Shown here piece after piece: positions 43,301-56,200 of a stretch of 64,000 nt of DNA. The stretch covers positions 2,531,501 to 2,595,500 of the forward strand of contig NW_027185502.1 of the NCBI RefSeq assembly GCF_040183065.1, read 5' to 3'. The DNA comes from Periplaneta americana (lineage: Eukaryota; Arthropoda; Insecta; Blattodea; Blattidae). A model generated the notes under the pieces. The model was not told where the DNA came from. It did no database searches and saw only the letters and a list, made by a program, of their open reading frames with translations. Numbering within the stretch: the first letter of the stretch is position 1; every line of letters starts with the position of its first letter. Both the position numbers and the translations under genes were made by a program.

Positions 43301-43457
43301 CAATCTGATAACAGGTACTTTATTTTCACACTACGTATTTGAATGGATAAGTATTGTTACTAAAACGTTGCTGACAAATATAATTTTATAATACAATGAT
43401 TGATGATAAGTAATCGTAATAATAATAATAATAATGATAATAATAATAATATATTAC

Positions 43458-43524
<67 letters not shown>

Positions 43525-43525
43525 G
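43133..43525. repeat. Compound AAT/AGT/ATT microsatellites
   Basis: (AAT)n, then (AGT)n, then (AAT)n at 43133-43298; and (AAT)n followed by (ATT)n at 43418-43525, the latter self-complementary. Long Ile, Ser, Val or Asn frames here are artefacts of the repeats. Confidence 0.9.
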
Positions 43526-43737
43526 AAATTGGACTTGACTTGCTAATAATGAATAGAAAATCATATAAAAATGTAATAATGATAATAATTTTTCAGGCAC
43601 AATATTCGTTAAACACAATAAAGAAATAATAATTATTATAGGGCTACACTGGAATCATAAAAAATAATCCTTGACTAACCCTATTGTGGAATGCTACCAT
43701 AAAAACTATGGCAGTCTCTTGGAATAACATTCTTCAA

Positions 43738-44310
43738 TTACTGCAGATGATTCCATTTTGACTCATTAATCTTCAGCCTATCGCTGTACAGTTTTGGAAA
43801 AACGACATTCCTGGAGAACTTCTTAGGGCGCCTAGGCATCTCTTGCAAGTCAATGTTGAAATTGCACTTGAAGATTATTATGCCATCAGGGCAATACTGA
43901 ATGACTCTTAAGTCAGTGACCATAGAGTCATTTTTATTCCTCCCAGGTCGAATAGAGTCGTATAACCACAAATCTTTAGTCGCAAAGTTGGTGAAGAAGT
44001 TATGAGTCAGATAATGGACTTCATAGGGGAATGGTTTCTTCCTAGCCTCTTTAGAAATCAAAGCGTACTGGCTAGGAAGCGTTATTTCTTGCCCTTTCAG
44101 TTTACATTCAATAGAACAATGGACGGAATCGCATTCCATTTGCGTATGTTCTTTATCCAAAAATTTCTGTGTTATTGTAACACCAGTATTAATGACTAAT
44201 CCTAATAAGGCATTTGCCATTACTACGTTTCTATTCTGGTAATTACAACCATCAGAATACAGAATAACTGGGAGTAGACGATCTTTCAGTTGCTTGGTTA
44301 ACGTAGGCTA
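43738..44310 (-). pseudogene. DDE-like transposase fragment, C-terminal
   Basis: From about 44310 the minus strand reads LPVILYSDGCNYQNRNVVMA NALLGLV, then KEHTQMECDSVHCSIECKLK, YEVHYLTHNFF and YDSIRPGRNKNDSMVTDLRV. SDGCNYQNRN followed by HTQMECDSVHxxIE is the pattern of an RNase H-like DDE nuclease, in a protein I recognise as recurrent in arthropod genomes but cannot assign to a named superfamily. The last 160 residues are open. Confidence 0.6.
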
Positions 44311-44384
44311 TCCTACATGCATGATGCAAAAGTTGACGCCACTAGATCAGACTCTGTCTCATCAAATCAGTAGCATACTGCTTC

Positions 44385-44681
44385 CTAAGTGGCTAGGTTG
44401 TACATTGTAAAAATATGTACAGCTAATTTTGTTTTATAATACATGGAACTAGCCTGCACAAATGGTGCCATCTTAACTGCTTGGACGTCCTTTGTATAAA
44501 CTATACACAAATTTTTCTGCCCATTTTCTTTGTCTTTATATTTTTCATTCCTTGCCAATTCTTTCCTTTCATTATGAGTTCTCCATTCTTCTTCTTTGAT
44601 ATTTCCGGCTTTATAGCTGGAGCAAACATTACATTGAACCTTCTTCGGCCTAAAGAGACAGAGGTTAGACTCCTGGAACAA
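44385..44681 (-). pseudogene. DDE-like transposase fragment, N-terminal part
   Basis: Reads LFRPKKVQCNVCSSYKAGNI, EEEWRTHNERKELARNEKYK and AVKMAPFVQASSMYYKTKLA VHIFTMYNLAT. It contains a CxxC motif and, before the VKMAPF strand, a KDVQ where relatives have a catalytic-looking aspartate. About 75 bases with stops separate it from the C-terminal part, so the gene is broken. Confidence 0.6.
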
Positions 44682-45600
44682 ACTGTCGAAAGTATGTCGG
44701 CTTAGGTTACTGTCATCACATTTTTCTTAGTAAAGCTCATACAATTGTGACTGTGACTGCACAATCGGTTCTAGATACAATTTTGTGGACGTTCGTCTAC
44801 AATAATGTGACGGTAATTTAGGTAGGCTAGGTAGAAGTAAGAAATTTTTTCGAATGCTCTTTTTTCTGTGATTTTGCACGAGGACATGACTCATTTTTTA
44901 CAGAAGGGACGCCATCAGTACTATTACCTAACCAATATCGCACAGTCCATTCTTTAATTCCCAATGTACACAGAAACATCTTTTTGCAAACCTGAATTTT
45001 TTTCTCATGTTATGCCATACCTTTGTTAATGTTCACAGAAGTTTCTCCCGTCTTGAATGCAGAACATAGCACAGATAGGATTTTGTTCTTGCTAAACTGA
45101 CCGTCGTCCGATTCATTTCTTTTCTTGTATCTGTAGGTTTATATAATAAAATAATAAATATCCTGTATTTCAGTGAATGAACTTGCAGTAAGATTCTGCG
45201 TGAATTCAGCTCAATTGACAGTAGTGAAATAATTCTATTACATTTACCTTTTAAAATATTTGAAACTGAACACTTCTTTGATCTTTTCAGAATATTACAC
45301 ACTGTTGATACAATTTTACAAGGCAGTAACGAGAACCAGCTTCCGTACGAGGGAGTTGGCGTGCAGGGAGTAGACATAACAGCCTATCTGTTGTCAGATA
45401 CGCGGTATTTCCTACAGACTTCTCGTGACTTCAGACACGCGGTATTGTACCCCCCCTCCTTCGCACGAAGGCCATTCATGCAATCAAATTCCCGCGCTTG
45501 TCAATGCATGCAGATGCCAGTGGAGGTACCAACTGTGCAAAAAAACAGTTTTGACCAAAAATGTCAGTTACGCGGTATTGTTTCTTAAGCGACGATATAT

Positions 45601-46788
45601 ATTACGTAAATTTTAATGTGGATTTATGCCCTTGTCAGCTACTGCAAAGCTATTTTAAAGCTTTGGTGCACATGATTTTCAAGGCGCATGGATAGTTAAA
45701 ATGTGGTGGAAAACCAGTAAATTTTTAAAAAGAAAAGGTTTGCTTTAAAATAATCTTTGAAATTTTAAACTTTCATCACACTAAATTTAATACATTTATG
45801 GTACTTTTAGCTGTCATTTTTAAAGCTCTGATGCACAGGGTTTTTAAATTACACTGAACTTTGATTGAAATTTCTGATAACATTAATTGTTTGTTTTATT
45901 CTCACACAAAAGAGTTAATATCGTTATATCTTCGGAACTATTTGATGCTACATGCATGATATTTGAAACACTCATTCTTAGGGTATTATGAAACTTTTCT
46001 GTGTATCAGAGATTTGTTATTTTGTTGCATTTAAAAAATATCTCTAAAATTTATTCTTAAGATGTAGCCTATGCTTTATTTGAACATTGTGAAAACGAAT
46101 ATCAAAATTAAGCTATAACCATTTTACAGAATGTGCTTTTAAGAGTAAAAAGACAGAGAGGTTTTGAAATCATCTTAAAAATGGCTGAGATATATTCACT
46201 GTTGTGAACTACAGTGCCCTGGTACTTTTTCTCCCCAAGATTTCTGCCCCAATTTTTTTTACTAATCTCAAATTTAAGTTATTGCAGCAATGATATTTCT
46301 ACATAATGAAAAAAAAAAAAGAAAAAATTACGATGAAATAGGAAAAAATTCAAATTATACAACCACCTCCACTTAAAAATAAGATTTACATGTATCGGAA
46401 ATAGTCTATGCAGGTCACTGACAGCTCGTGCATGCCGTGTGTATGAGTGGAGGACTGTGTATCGGTTTATGTAGAGATTGTAAAGAAATTCCGTTCCATA
46501 AGTGAATTAAAGTATTAAATATTTAGGTCAGTTTAACTGATTCTGTGAGAATATCAGTTTAATTCCGGAGGGAGATAGAGATGAGAGTCACTAAAAAAAT
46601 TGGAAATTAAAACAAAAATGTTATTAAATACACAGTTGGTGAATAGCTGCGTAAATTTTCTCTGACGTTGCAGCACACTTAAACTTTAACATGGGTACAG
46701 GAAAATGTATTATTGTAATAAAAATTATTTTATTTTTAATTTTGGAAAATTGAAAAGGGTGAACTATCTGATTGTGGCTCCTAAATGT
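45601..46788. other. AT-rich non-coding DNA before the array
   Basis: I see no gene, no SINE and no continuation of the P-type transposase seen on the far side of the array. Confidence 0.45.
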
Positions 46789-47249
46789 ATAGGAGTAGCA
46801 GGAGCAGCAGCAGCAGCAGGAGCAAGAGCAGCAGGAGCAACAGCAGCTGGAGCAAGAGCAGCAGGAGCAAAAGCAGCAGCAGCAGCAAGAGCAGCAGGAG
46901 CAGCAGCAGCAAGAGCAGCAGGAGCAGCAGCAGCAGGAGCAAGAGCAGCAGGAGCAGCAGCAGCAGCAGCAGGAGCAGCAGCAGCAGGAGCAGCAGCAGC
47001 TGGAGCAAGAGCAGCAGCAGAAGCAAGAGCAGCAGGAGCAACAGAAGTAGGAGCAGCAGCAGCAGGAGCAAGAGCAGCAGGAGCAGCAGCAGCAAGAGCA
47101 GCAGCAGGAGCAGCAGGAGCAAGAGTAACAGCAGCAGCAGCAAGAGCAGCAGCAGCAGCAAGAGCAGCAGCAGCAGGAGCAGCAGCAGCAGCAGCAAGAG
47201 CAGCAGCAGAAGCAAGAGCAGCAGAAGCAGGAGCAGTAGCAGCAGGAGT

Positions 47250-47283
<34 letters not shown>

Positions 47284-50200
47284 GTAGCAGGAGCAGGAGA
47301 AACAGTAACAACAGCAGCAGCAGGAGCAGCAGCAGCAGTAGGAGTAGCAGCAGCAGGAGCAGGAGCAAGAGCAGCAGCAGTAACAGGAGCAGGAGCAGCA
47401 GCAGCAACAGCAGCAGCAGCATTAGCAGGAGCAGGAGAAGCAGCAACAGCAGCAGCAGAAGCAGGAGCAGCAGCAGCAGTAGGAGCAGCAGCAGCAGGAG
47501 CAGGAGCAGGAGCAGCAGCAGTAACAGGGGCAGGAGCAGCAGCAGCAACAGTAGTAGCAGCAGCAGCAAGAGCAGGAGCAGCAGTAGTAGCAGGAGCAGC
47601 AGCAGCAGTAGCAGCAGCAGCAGGAGCAGGAACAGCAGCAGCAGTAGCAGCAGCAGCAGGAGCAGGAGCAGCAGCAGCAGGAGCAGGAGCAGCAGCAGTA
47701 GGAGCAGCAGTAGCAGTAGCAGCAGCAACAGCACGAGCACGAGCAGGAGAAGTAGCAGCAGTAGGAGCAGCAGCAGCAGTAGCAACAGCAGCAGCAGCAG
47801 CAGTAGCAACAGCAGCAGCAGCAGCAGCAGCAGGAGCAGCAGCAGCAGGAGCAGCAGCAGCAGCAGGAGCAGCAGTAGCAGCGGCAGCAAGACCAGGAGT
47901 AGTAGCAGCAGCAGCAGGAGCAGCAGCAGCAGTAGCAACAGCAGCAGCAGGAGCAGCAGGAGCAGGAGTAGTAACAGGAAACAGAGCAGGAGGAGCAGGA
48001 GTAGCAGCAGCATTAGTAGTAGCAGCAGAAGGAGAAGGAGCAACAGCAGCAGCAGTAACAGGAGCAGGAGTAGCACTAGCAGTTGTAGTAACAGTTGCAG
48101 CAGGAGTGGAAGTAGCAGCAGATGTAGTAGAAGGATTAGCAACAGCAATGGCAATAGTAAGAGGAATGGCACGAGGAAAAGCATCAGGATACGCAGCAGC
48201 AGCAGCAATAGTAGTAGGAAGAGTAGCAGCACAATTAGGAGCATTAGTACCAGAAGGAGGAGCACTAGCAGCAGCATTAGTAGCAGCAGCAGGAGCAGTA
48301 GCAGCAGCAACAGCAGGAGCAGCAGTAGCACTAGGAGCAGCATTAGAAGCAGGAGGAGCAGCAGCAGTTGTATGAGCAGGAGCAGCAGCAGGAGTAGCAA
48401 TAGCAGCAGCAGCAAGACAGGAGCAGGAGCAGCAGCAGTAGGAGCAGCAGCAAGAGCAGTAGGAGGAGCAGCAATAGCAGCAGCAGCAAGAGCAGGAGTA
48501 GGAGTAGCAGCAGCAGGAGCAGGAGAAACAGTAGCAGTAAGAGCAGGAGAAGCAGGGGTAGCAGCAGCATTAGAAGCAGCATTAGCAGGAGCAGGAGCAG
48601 CAGCAGTAACAGGAGTAGGAGTAGCAGTAGCAGCAGCAGGAGCAAGAGCAGCAGCAGCAGCAGGAGCAGCAACAAGAGCAGCAGGAACAAGAGTAGCAGG
48701 AGCAGCAGCAGCAGGAACAGTAGCAGCAGGAGCAGCAACAGGAGTAGTAGGAGCAGCAGGAACAGCAGCAGTAGGAGCAGCAGCAGCAAGAGCAGCAGGA
48801 GCAGCAGCAGGAGCAAGAGCAGCAACAGCAGCAAGAGTAGCAGTAGCAGCAGCAGCAAGAGCAGGAGTAGTAGCAGGAGCAGCAGCAGTAACAGGAGTAG
48901 GAGTAGCAGTAGCAGCAGCAGGAGCAAGAGCAGCAGCAGCAGGAGCAAGAGCAGTAGCAGCAGCAGGAGCAGCAACAAGAGCAGCAGGAACAAGAGTAGC
49001 AGGAGCAGCAGCAGCAGGAACAGTGGCAGCAGGAGCAGCAACAGGAGTAGTAGGAGCAGCAGGAACAGCAGCAGTAGGAGCAGCAGCAGCAGGAGCAGCA
49101 GCACCAGGATCAGAAGCAGGAGCAACAGCAGCAGAAGCAGCAGCAGCAGGAGCAAGAGCAGCAAAAGCAGCAAGAGCAGCAGTAGCAGCAGCAGCAAGAG
49201 CAGGAGTAGTAGCAGCAGCAGGAGCAGCAGCAGCAATAGCAACAGCAGCAGCAGCAGGAGCAGGAGAAGTAACAGGAAGCAGAGCAGGAGCAGGAGTAGC
49301 AGCAGCATTAGAAGTAGCAGCAGCAGAAGGAGCAGCAGCAGTAACAGGAGCAGGAGTAGCAGTAGCAGTTGTAGTAGCAGCAGCAGCAGGAGCAGGATTA
49401 GTAGCATATTTAGTAGTAGGATTAGCATTAGCAACAGCAATAGCAAGAGGCATATGACGAGGAGCAGCATCAGCAGTAGCAGCAGCAGTAATAGTAGTAG
49501 CAGGAGCACCACCAGGATTAGGAGCATTAGTAGCAGAAGAAGGAACACTAGCAGCAGCATTAGCAGCAGCAGCAGCAGGAGCAGTAGCAGCAGCAGGAGC
49601 AGAAGTAGCACTAGGAGCAGCAGTAGGAGTATGAACAGGAGCAGCAGCAGGATTAGGAGCATTAGTAGGAAAAGAAGGAGCACTAGCAGCAGCATTTGCA
49701 GCAGGAGCAGTAGCAGCAGCAACAGCAGGAGCAGCAGTAGCACTAGGAGCAGCAGTAGAAGCAGGAGCAGCAGCAGCAGTTGTATGAGCAGCAGCAGTAT
49801 GGGCGGGAGCAGCAGCAGCAAGACAGGAGCAGGAGCAGCAGCAGTAGGAGCAGCAGCAAGAGCAGCAGGAGCAGCAATAGCAGCAGCAGCAAGAGCAGGA
49901 GTAGGAGTAGCAGCAGCAGGAGCAGCAGCAGCAGTAGCAACAGCAGCAGCAGGAGCAGGAGAAACAGTAGCAGTAAGAGCAGGAGAAGCAGGAGTAGCAG
50001 CAGCATTAGAAGCAGCATTAACAGGAGGAGGAGCAGCAGCAGTAACAGGAGTAGGAGTAGCAGTAGCAGCAGCAGGAGCAAGAGCAGCAGCAACAGCAGC
50101 AGCAGCAGCAGCAAGAGCAGCAGCAGCAGGAGGAACAGCAGCAGCAGGAGCAGCAACAGGAGTAGCAGGAGCAGCAGCAGCTGGATCAAGAACAGCAGCA

Positions 50201-53200
50201 GGAGCTAGAGCAGCAGGAGCAGCAGCAGTAGGAGCAGCAGCAGGAGGAGCAAAAGCAGCAGGAGCAGCAGCAAGAGCAGCAGGAGCAACAGCAGCAGGAG
50301 GAGCAGCAGCAGGAGCAAGAGCAGCAGAAGCAGCAGCAGGAGCGAGAACAGTAACAGCAGCAAGAGCAGCAGCAGGAGCAGCAGCAAGAGCTGCAGCAGC
50401 AACAGTAGCAGCAGTAAGAGCAACAGCTGGAGCAGCAGCAGTAGGTGCAGCAGGAGCAAGAGCAGCAGCAGCAGCAATAGCAGCAGGAGCAGCAGCAGCA
50501 GCAGGAGCAAGAGTAGCGGGAGCATAAGCAACAAGAGCAGCAGCAGCAGGAGCAGCATCAGTACCAGCAGCAGGAGCAGCAACACGAGCAACCGCAGCAG
50601 GAGCATAAGCAGCAGGAGCAGCTGCAGCAGGAGCAAGAGCAGCAGGAGCAGCAACAGGAGCAGCAAGAGGAGCAGCAGCAGGAGCAAGAGCAGCAGCAGC
50701 AGGTGCAAGAGCAGCAGGAGCAAGAGCAGCAGCAGTAGGAGCAGCAGTAGCAGTAGCAGCAGCAACAGCACGAGCAGGAGCAGGAGAAGTAGCAGCAGTG
50801 GCGACAGCAGCAGCAGGAGCAGCAAGAGCAGGATTAGTAGCAGCAGCAGCAGGAGCAGCAGCAGCAATAGCAACAGTAGCAGCAGCAGGAGCAAGAGCAG
50901 CAACAGCAGCAAGAGCAGCAGTAGCAGCAAGAGCAGGAGTAGTAGCAGCAGCAGGAGCAGCAGCAGCAGGAGCAGCAGCAGCAATAGCAACAGCAGCAGC
51001 AGGAGCAGCAGGTGCAGGAGAAGTAACAGGAAGCAGAGCAGGAGCAGGAGTAGCAGCAGCAGGAGGAGCAGCAGCAGTAACAGGAGCAGGAGTAGCAGTA
51101 GCAGTTGTAGTAGCTGCAGCAGCAGGAGCAGGATTAGTAGCATATTTAGTAGTAGGATTAGCATTAGCAACGGCAAGAGCAAGAGTAATATGACGAGGAG
51201 CTGCATCAGCAGTAGCAGCAGCAGTAATAGTAGTAGCAGGAGCACCACCAGGATTAGGAGCATTAGTAGCAGAAGAAGGAACACTAGCAGCAGCATTAGC
51301 AGCAGCAGGAGCAGTAGCAGCAGCAGGAACAGAAGTAGCACTAGGAGCAGCAGTAGGAGTATGAACAGGAGCAGCAGCAGGATTAGGAGCATTAGTAGGA
51401 GAAGAAGGAGCACTAGCAGCAGCATTTGCAGCAGGAGCAGCAGTAGCACTAGGAGCAGCAGTAGAAGCAGGAGCAGCAGCAGCAGTTGTATGAGCAGCAG
51501 CAGTATGAGCAGGAGCAGTATGAGCAGGAGCAGCAGCAGCAAGACAGGAGCAGGAGCAGCAGCAGTAGGAGCAGCAGAAAGAGCAGCAGGAGCAGCAATA
51601 GCAGCAGCAGCAAGAGCAGGAGTAGGAGTAGCAGCAGCAGGAGCAGCAGCAGCAGTAGCAACAACAGCAGCAGGAGCAGGAGAAACAGTAGCAGTAAGAG
51701 CAGGAGAAGCAGGAGTAGCAGCAGCATTAGAAGCAGCATTAGCAGGAGGAGGAGCAGCAGCAGTAACAGGAGTAGGAGTAGCAGTAGCAGCAGCAGGAGC
51801 AAGTGCAGCAGCAGCAACAGCAGCAGGAGCAGCAGCAGCAGCAAGAGCAGCAGCAGGAGGAACAGCAGCAGCAGGAGCAGCAACAGGAGTAGCAGGAGCA
51901 GCAGCAGCTGGATCAAGAACAGCAGCAGCAGGAGCAGGAGGAGCAAAAGCAGCAGGAGCAGCAGCAAGAGCAGCAGGAGCAACAGCAGCAGGAGGAGCAG
52001 CAGCAGGAGCAAGAGCAGCAGAAGCAGCAGCAGCAGGAGCTAGAACAGTAACAGCAGCAAGAGCAGCAGAAGGAGCAGCAGCAAGAGCTGCAGCAGCAAC
52101 AGTAGCAGCAGTAAGAGCAGCAGCTGGAGCAGCAGCAGTAGGTGCAGCAGGAGCAAGAGCAGCAGCAGCAATAGCAGCAGGAGCAGCAGCAGCAGGAGCA
52201 AGAGTAGCGGGAGCATAAGCAACAAGAGGAGCAGCAGCATCAGTAGCAGCAGCAGGAGCAGCAGCAGGAGCAACAGCAGCAGGAGCAGCTGCAGCAGGAG
52301 CAGGAGCAGCAGCAAGAGGAGCAAGAGCAGCAGCAGCAGGAGCAGGAGCAGCAGCAGTAGGAGCAGCAGTAGCAGTAGCAGCAGCATCAGCACGAGCAGG
52401 AGCAGGAGAAGTAGCAGCAGTGGCGACAGCAGCAGCAGGAGCAGCAAGAGCAGGATTAGTAGCAGCAGCAGCAGGAGCAGCAGCAGCAATAGCAACAGCA
52501 GCAGCAGGAGCAGGAGAAGTAACAGGAAGCAGAGCAGGAGCTGGAGTAGCAGCAGCATTAGAAGTAGCAGCAGCAGGAGAAGGAGCAGCAGCAGCAGTAA
52601 AAGGAGCAGGAGTAGCAGTAGCAGTTGTAGTAGTAGCAGCAGCAGGAGCAGGATTAGTAGCATATTTAGTAGAAGGATTAGCATTAGCAACGGCAATAGG
52701 AAGAGGTATAAGACGAGGAGCAGCATCAGCAGTAGCAGCAGCAGCTATAGTAGGAGCAGGAGCACCACCAGGATTAGGAGCATTAGTAGCAGAAGAAGGA
52801 ACACTAGCAGCAGCATTAGCAGCAGCAGCAGTAGCAGTAGCTGGAGCAGAAGTAGCACTAGGAACAGGAGTAGGAGTATGAACAGGAGCAGCAGCAGCAG
52901 CAATAGTATTAGCAGGAGCAGCAGGATTAGGAGCATTAGTAGCAGAAGAAGGAGCACTAGCAGCAGCATTTGCAACAGCAACAGGAGCAGTAGCAGCACC
53001 AGGAGCAGCAGTAGCACTAGGAGCAGCAGTAGAAGCAGGTGCAGCAGCAGTTGTATGAGCAGCAGCAGTATGAGCAGGAGCAGCAGCAGCAGAAGTAGCT
53101 ATAGCAGCAGCAGCAAGACAGGAGCAGGAGCAGCAGCAGTAGGAGCAGCAGCAAGAGCAGCAGGAGCAGCAATAGCAGCAGCAAGAGCAGGAGTAGGAGT

Positions 53201-56200
53201 AGCAGCAGCAGTAGCAACAGCAGCAGCAGGAGCAGGAGAAACAGTAGCAGTAAGAGCAGGAGAAGCAGGAGTAGCAGCAGCATTAGCAGGAGCAGCAGCA
53301 GTAACAGGAGTAGGAGTAGCAGTAGCAGCAGCAGGAGCAAGAGCAGCAGCAGCAGGAAGAGCAGCAGGAGCAGCAGCAGCAAGAGCAGCAGGAACAGCAG
53401 CAGGAGCAAGAGCAGCGGGAGCAGCAGCAGCAAGAGCAGCAGGAGCAGCAGCAGCAGGAGTAGTAAGAGCAGCAGCAGCAGCAGCTGGAGCAAGAACAGC
53501 AGCAGGAGCAGCAGCAGTAGGGGGGAAGCAGCAGCAGGAGCAAAAGCAGCAGCAGCAAGAGCAGCAGGATCAGCAGCAGCAGCAGGAGGCGCAGCCGCAG
53601 GAGTAAGAGCTGCAGAAGCAGCAGCAGGAGCAAGAGCAGCAACAGCAGCAAGATCAGCAGCAGCAGGAGCAGCAGCAGCAACAGTAGCAGGAGCAAGATC
53701 AGCAGCTGGAGCAGCAGCAGCAGGAGCAGCAGTAGCAGTAGCAGCAAGAGCAGGAGTAGTAGCAGCAGCAGCAGGAGCAGCAGCAGCAGTAGCAACAGCA
53801 GCAGCAGGAGCAGCAGGTGCAGGAGTAGTAACAGGAAGCACAGCAGGAGGAGCAGGAGTAGCAGCAGCATTAGTAGTAGCAGCAGCAGGAGAAGGAGCAG
53901 CAGCAGCAGGAGAAGGAGCAGCAGCAGCAGTAACAGGAGCAGGAGTAGCACTAGCAGTTGTAGTAACAGGAGCAGCAGGAGCAGGAGTAGCAGCAGGTTT
54001 AGTACAAAGATTATCAACAGCAACGGCAATAGAAAGAGGAATGACACGAAGAAAAGCATCAGGATTATCAGCAGCAGCAGCAATAGTAGTAGGAGGAGTA
54101 GCAGCAGGATTAGGAGCATTAGTACCAGAAGGAGGAGCACTAGCAGCAGCATTAGCAGCAGCAGCAGGAGCAGTAGCAGCAGGAACAGCAGGAGCAGCAG
54201 TAGCACTAGGAGCGCAGTAGAAGCAGGAGGAGCAGCAGCAGTTGTATGAGCAGGAGCAGCAGCAGCAGGAGTAGCAATAGGAGCAGCAGCAACACAGGAG
54301 CAGCAGCAGCAAGAGCAAGAGGAGCAGCAATAGCATCAGCAGCAAGAGCAGGAGTAGGAGTAGCAGCAGCAGTAGCAACAGCAGCAGCAGGATCAGGAGA
54401 AACAGTAGCAGTAAGAGCAGGAGAAGCAGGAGTTGCAGCAGCATTAGAAGCAGCATTAGCAGGAGCAGGAGCAGCAGCAGTAACAGGAGTAGGAGTAGCA
54501 GTAGCAGCAGCAGCAGGAGCAAGAGCAGCAGCAGCAGGAGCAAGAGCAGTAGCAGCAGCAGGAGCAGCAAGAAGAGCAGCAGGAACAAGAGTAGCAGGAG
54601 CAGCAGCAGCAGCAAGAGCAGCAGCAGCAGGAACAGTAGCAGCAGGAGCAGCAACAGGAGTAGTAGGAGCAGCAGGAGCAGCAGCAGCAGGAGCAGCAGC
54701 AGCAAGAGCAGCAGGAGCAGCAGCAGGAGCAAGAGCAGCAGGAGCAGCAGCAGCAGGAGCAAGAGCAGCAACAGCAGCAAGAGTAACAGTAGCAGCAGCA
54801 GCAGCAAGAGCGGGAGTAGTAGCAGCAGCAGGAGCAGCAGCGGCAATAGCAACAGCAGCAGCAGCAGGAGCAGCAAGTGCAGGAGAAGTAACAGGAAGCA
54901 GAGCAGGAGCAGGAATAGCAGCAGCATTAGAAGTAGCAGCAGCAGGAGAAGGAGCAGCAGCAGTAACAGGAGCTGGAGTAGCAGTAGCATTTGTAGTAGC
55001 AGCAGCAGCAAGAGCAGGATTAGTAGCATATTTAGTAGTAGGATTAGCATTAGCAACGGCAATAGCAAGAGGCATAGGACGAGGAGCAGCATCAGCAGTA
55101 GCAGCAGCAGTAATAGTAGTAGCAGGAGCACCACCAGGATTAGGAGCATTAGTAGCAGAAGAAGGAACACTAGCAGCAGCATTAGCAGCAGCAGCAGCAG
55201 GAGCAGTAGCAGCAGCAGGAGCAGAAGTAGCACTAGGAGCAGCAGTAGGAGTATGAACAGGAGCAGCAGCAGGATTAGGAGCATTAGTAGGAAAAGAAGG
55301 AGCACTAGCAGCAGCATTTGCAGCAGCAGCAGGAGCAGTAGCAGCAGCAACAGCAGGAGCAGCAGTAGCACTAGGAGCAGCAGTAGAAGCAGGAGCAGCA
55401 GCAGCAGTTGTATGAGCAGCAGCAGTATGGGCAGGAGCAGCAGCAGCAAGACAGGAGCAGGAGCAGCAGCAGTAGGAGCAGGAGCAAGAGCAGCAGGAGC
55501 AGCAATAGCAGCAGCAGCAAGAGCAGGAGTAGGAGTAGCAGCAGCAGGAGCAGCAGCAGCAGTAGCAACAGCAGCAGCAGGAGCAGGAGAAACAGTAGCA
55601 GTAAGAGCAGGAGAAGCAGGAGTAGCAGCAGCATTAGAAGCAGCATTAGCAGGAGCAGGAGCAGCAGCATTAACAGGAGTAGGAGTAGCAGTAGCAGCAG
55701 CTGGAGCAAGAGCAGCAGCAGCAACAGCAGCAGGAGCAGCAGCAGCAGCAGGAGGAACAGGAGCAGCAACAGGAGTAGCAGGAGCAGCAGCAGCTTGATT
55801 AAGAACAGCAGCAGGAGCAAGAGCAGCAGGAGCAGCAGCAGTAGGAGCAGCAGCAGGAGGAGCAAAAGCAGCAGAAGCAGCAGCAAGAGCAGCAGGATCA
55901 ACAGCAGCAGGAGGAGCAGCAGCAGAAGCAGCAGCAGCAGGAGCTAGAGCAGTAACAGCAGCAAGAGCTGCAGCAGCAACAGTAGCAGCAGTAGGTGCAG
56001 CAGGAGCAAGGGCAGCAGGAACAGGAGCAGCAGCAGCAAGAGCAAGAGCAGCAGCAGCAATAGCATCAGGAGCAAGAGTAGCGGGAGCAGAAGCAACAAG
56101 AGCAGCAGCTGTAGCAGCAGCAGGAGCAGCAGCAGGATTAACCGCAGCAGGAGCAACAGCAGCAGGAGGAGCTGCAGCAGGAGCAGCAAGAGGAGCAGCA

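Larger units (their letters stand above)
42615..45600 (-). mobile_element. Inverted-repeat transposon with subterminal ACGCGGTATT motifs
   Basis: The ends carry CGTCGCTTAAGAACCAATAC CGTGTAACTGACA (left, 42630) and its inverted copy CAGTTACGCGGTATTGTTTC TTAAGCGACG (right, to about 45592). The motif ACGCGGTATT or a one-base variant recurs at about 42648 (inverted), 42815, 42857, 45399, 45438 and 45567, clustering within 250 bp of each end. Minus-strand transposase-type fragments lie between. Such repeats are the usual binding sites of a cut-and-paste transposase. Exact ends and target duplication (possibly TAT-rich) remain unclear, and superfamily is unassigned. Confidence 0.65.

Noticed and set aside
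43060-43329. Open frames of poly-Ile, poly-Asn/Ser, poly-Tyr
   Set aside because: Direct products of AAT/AGT microsatellites.
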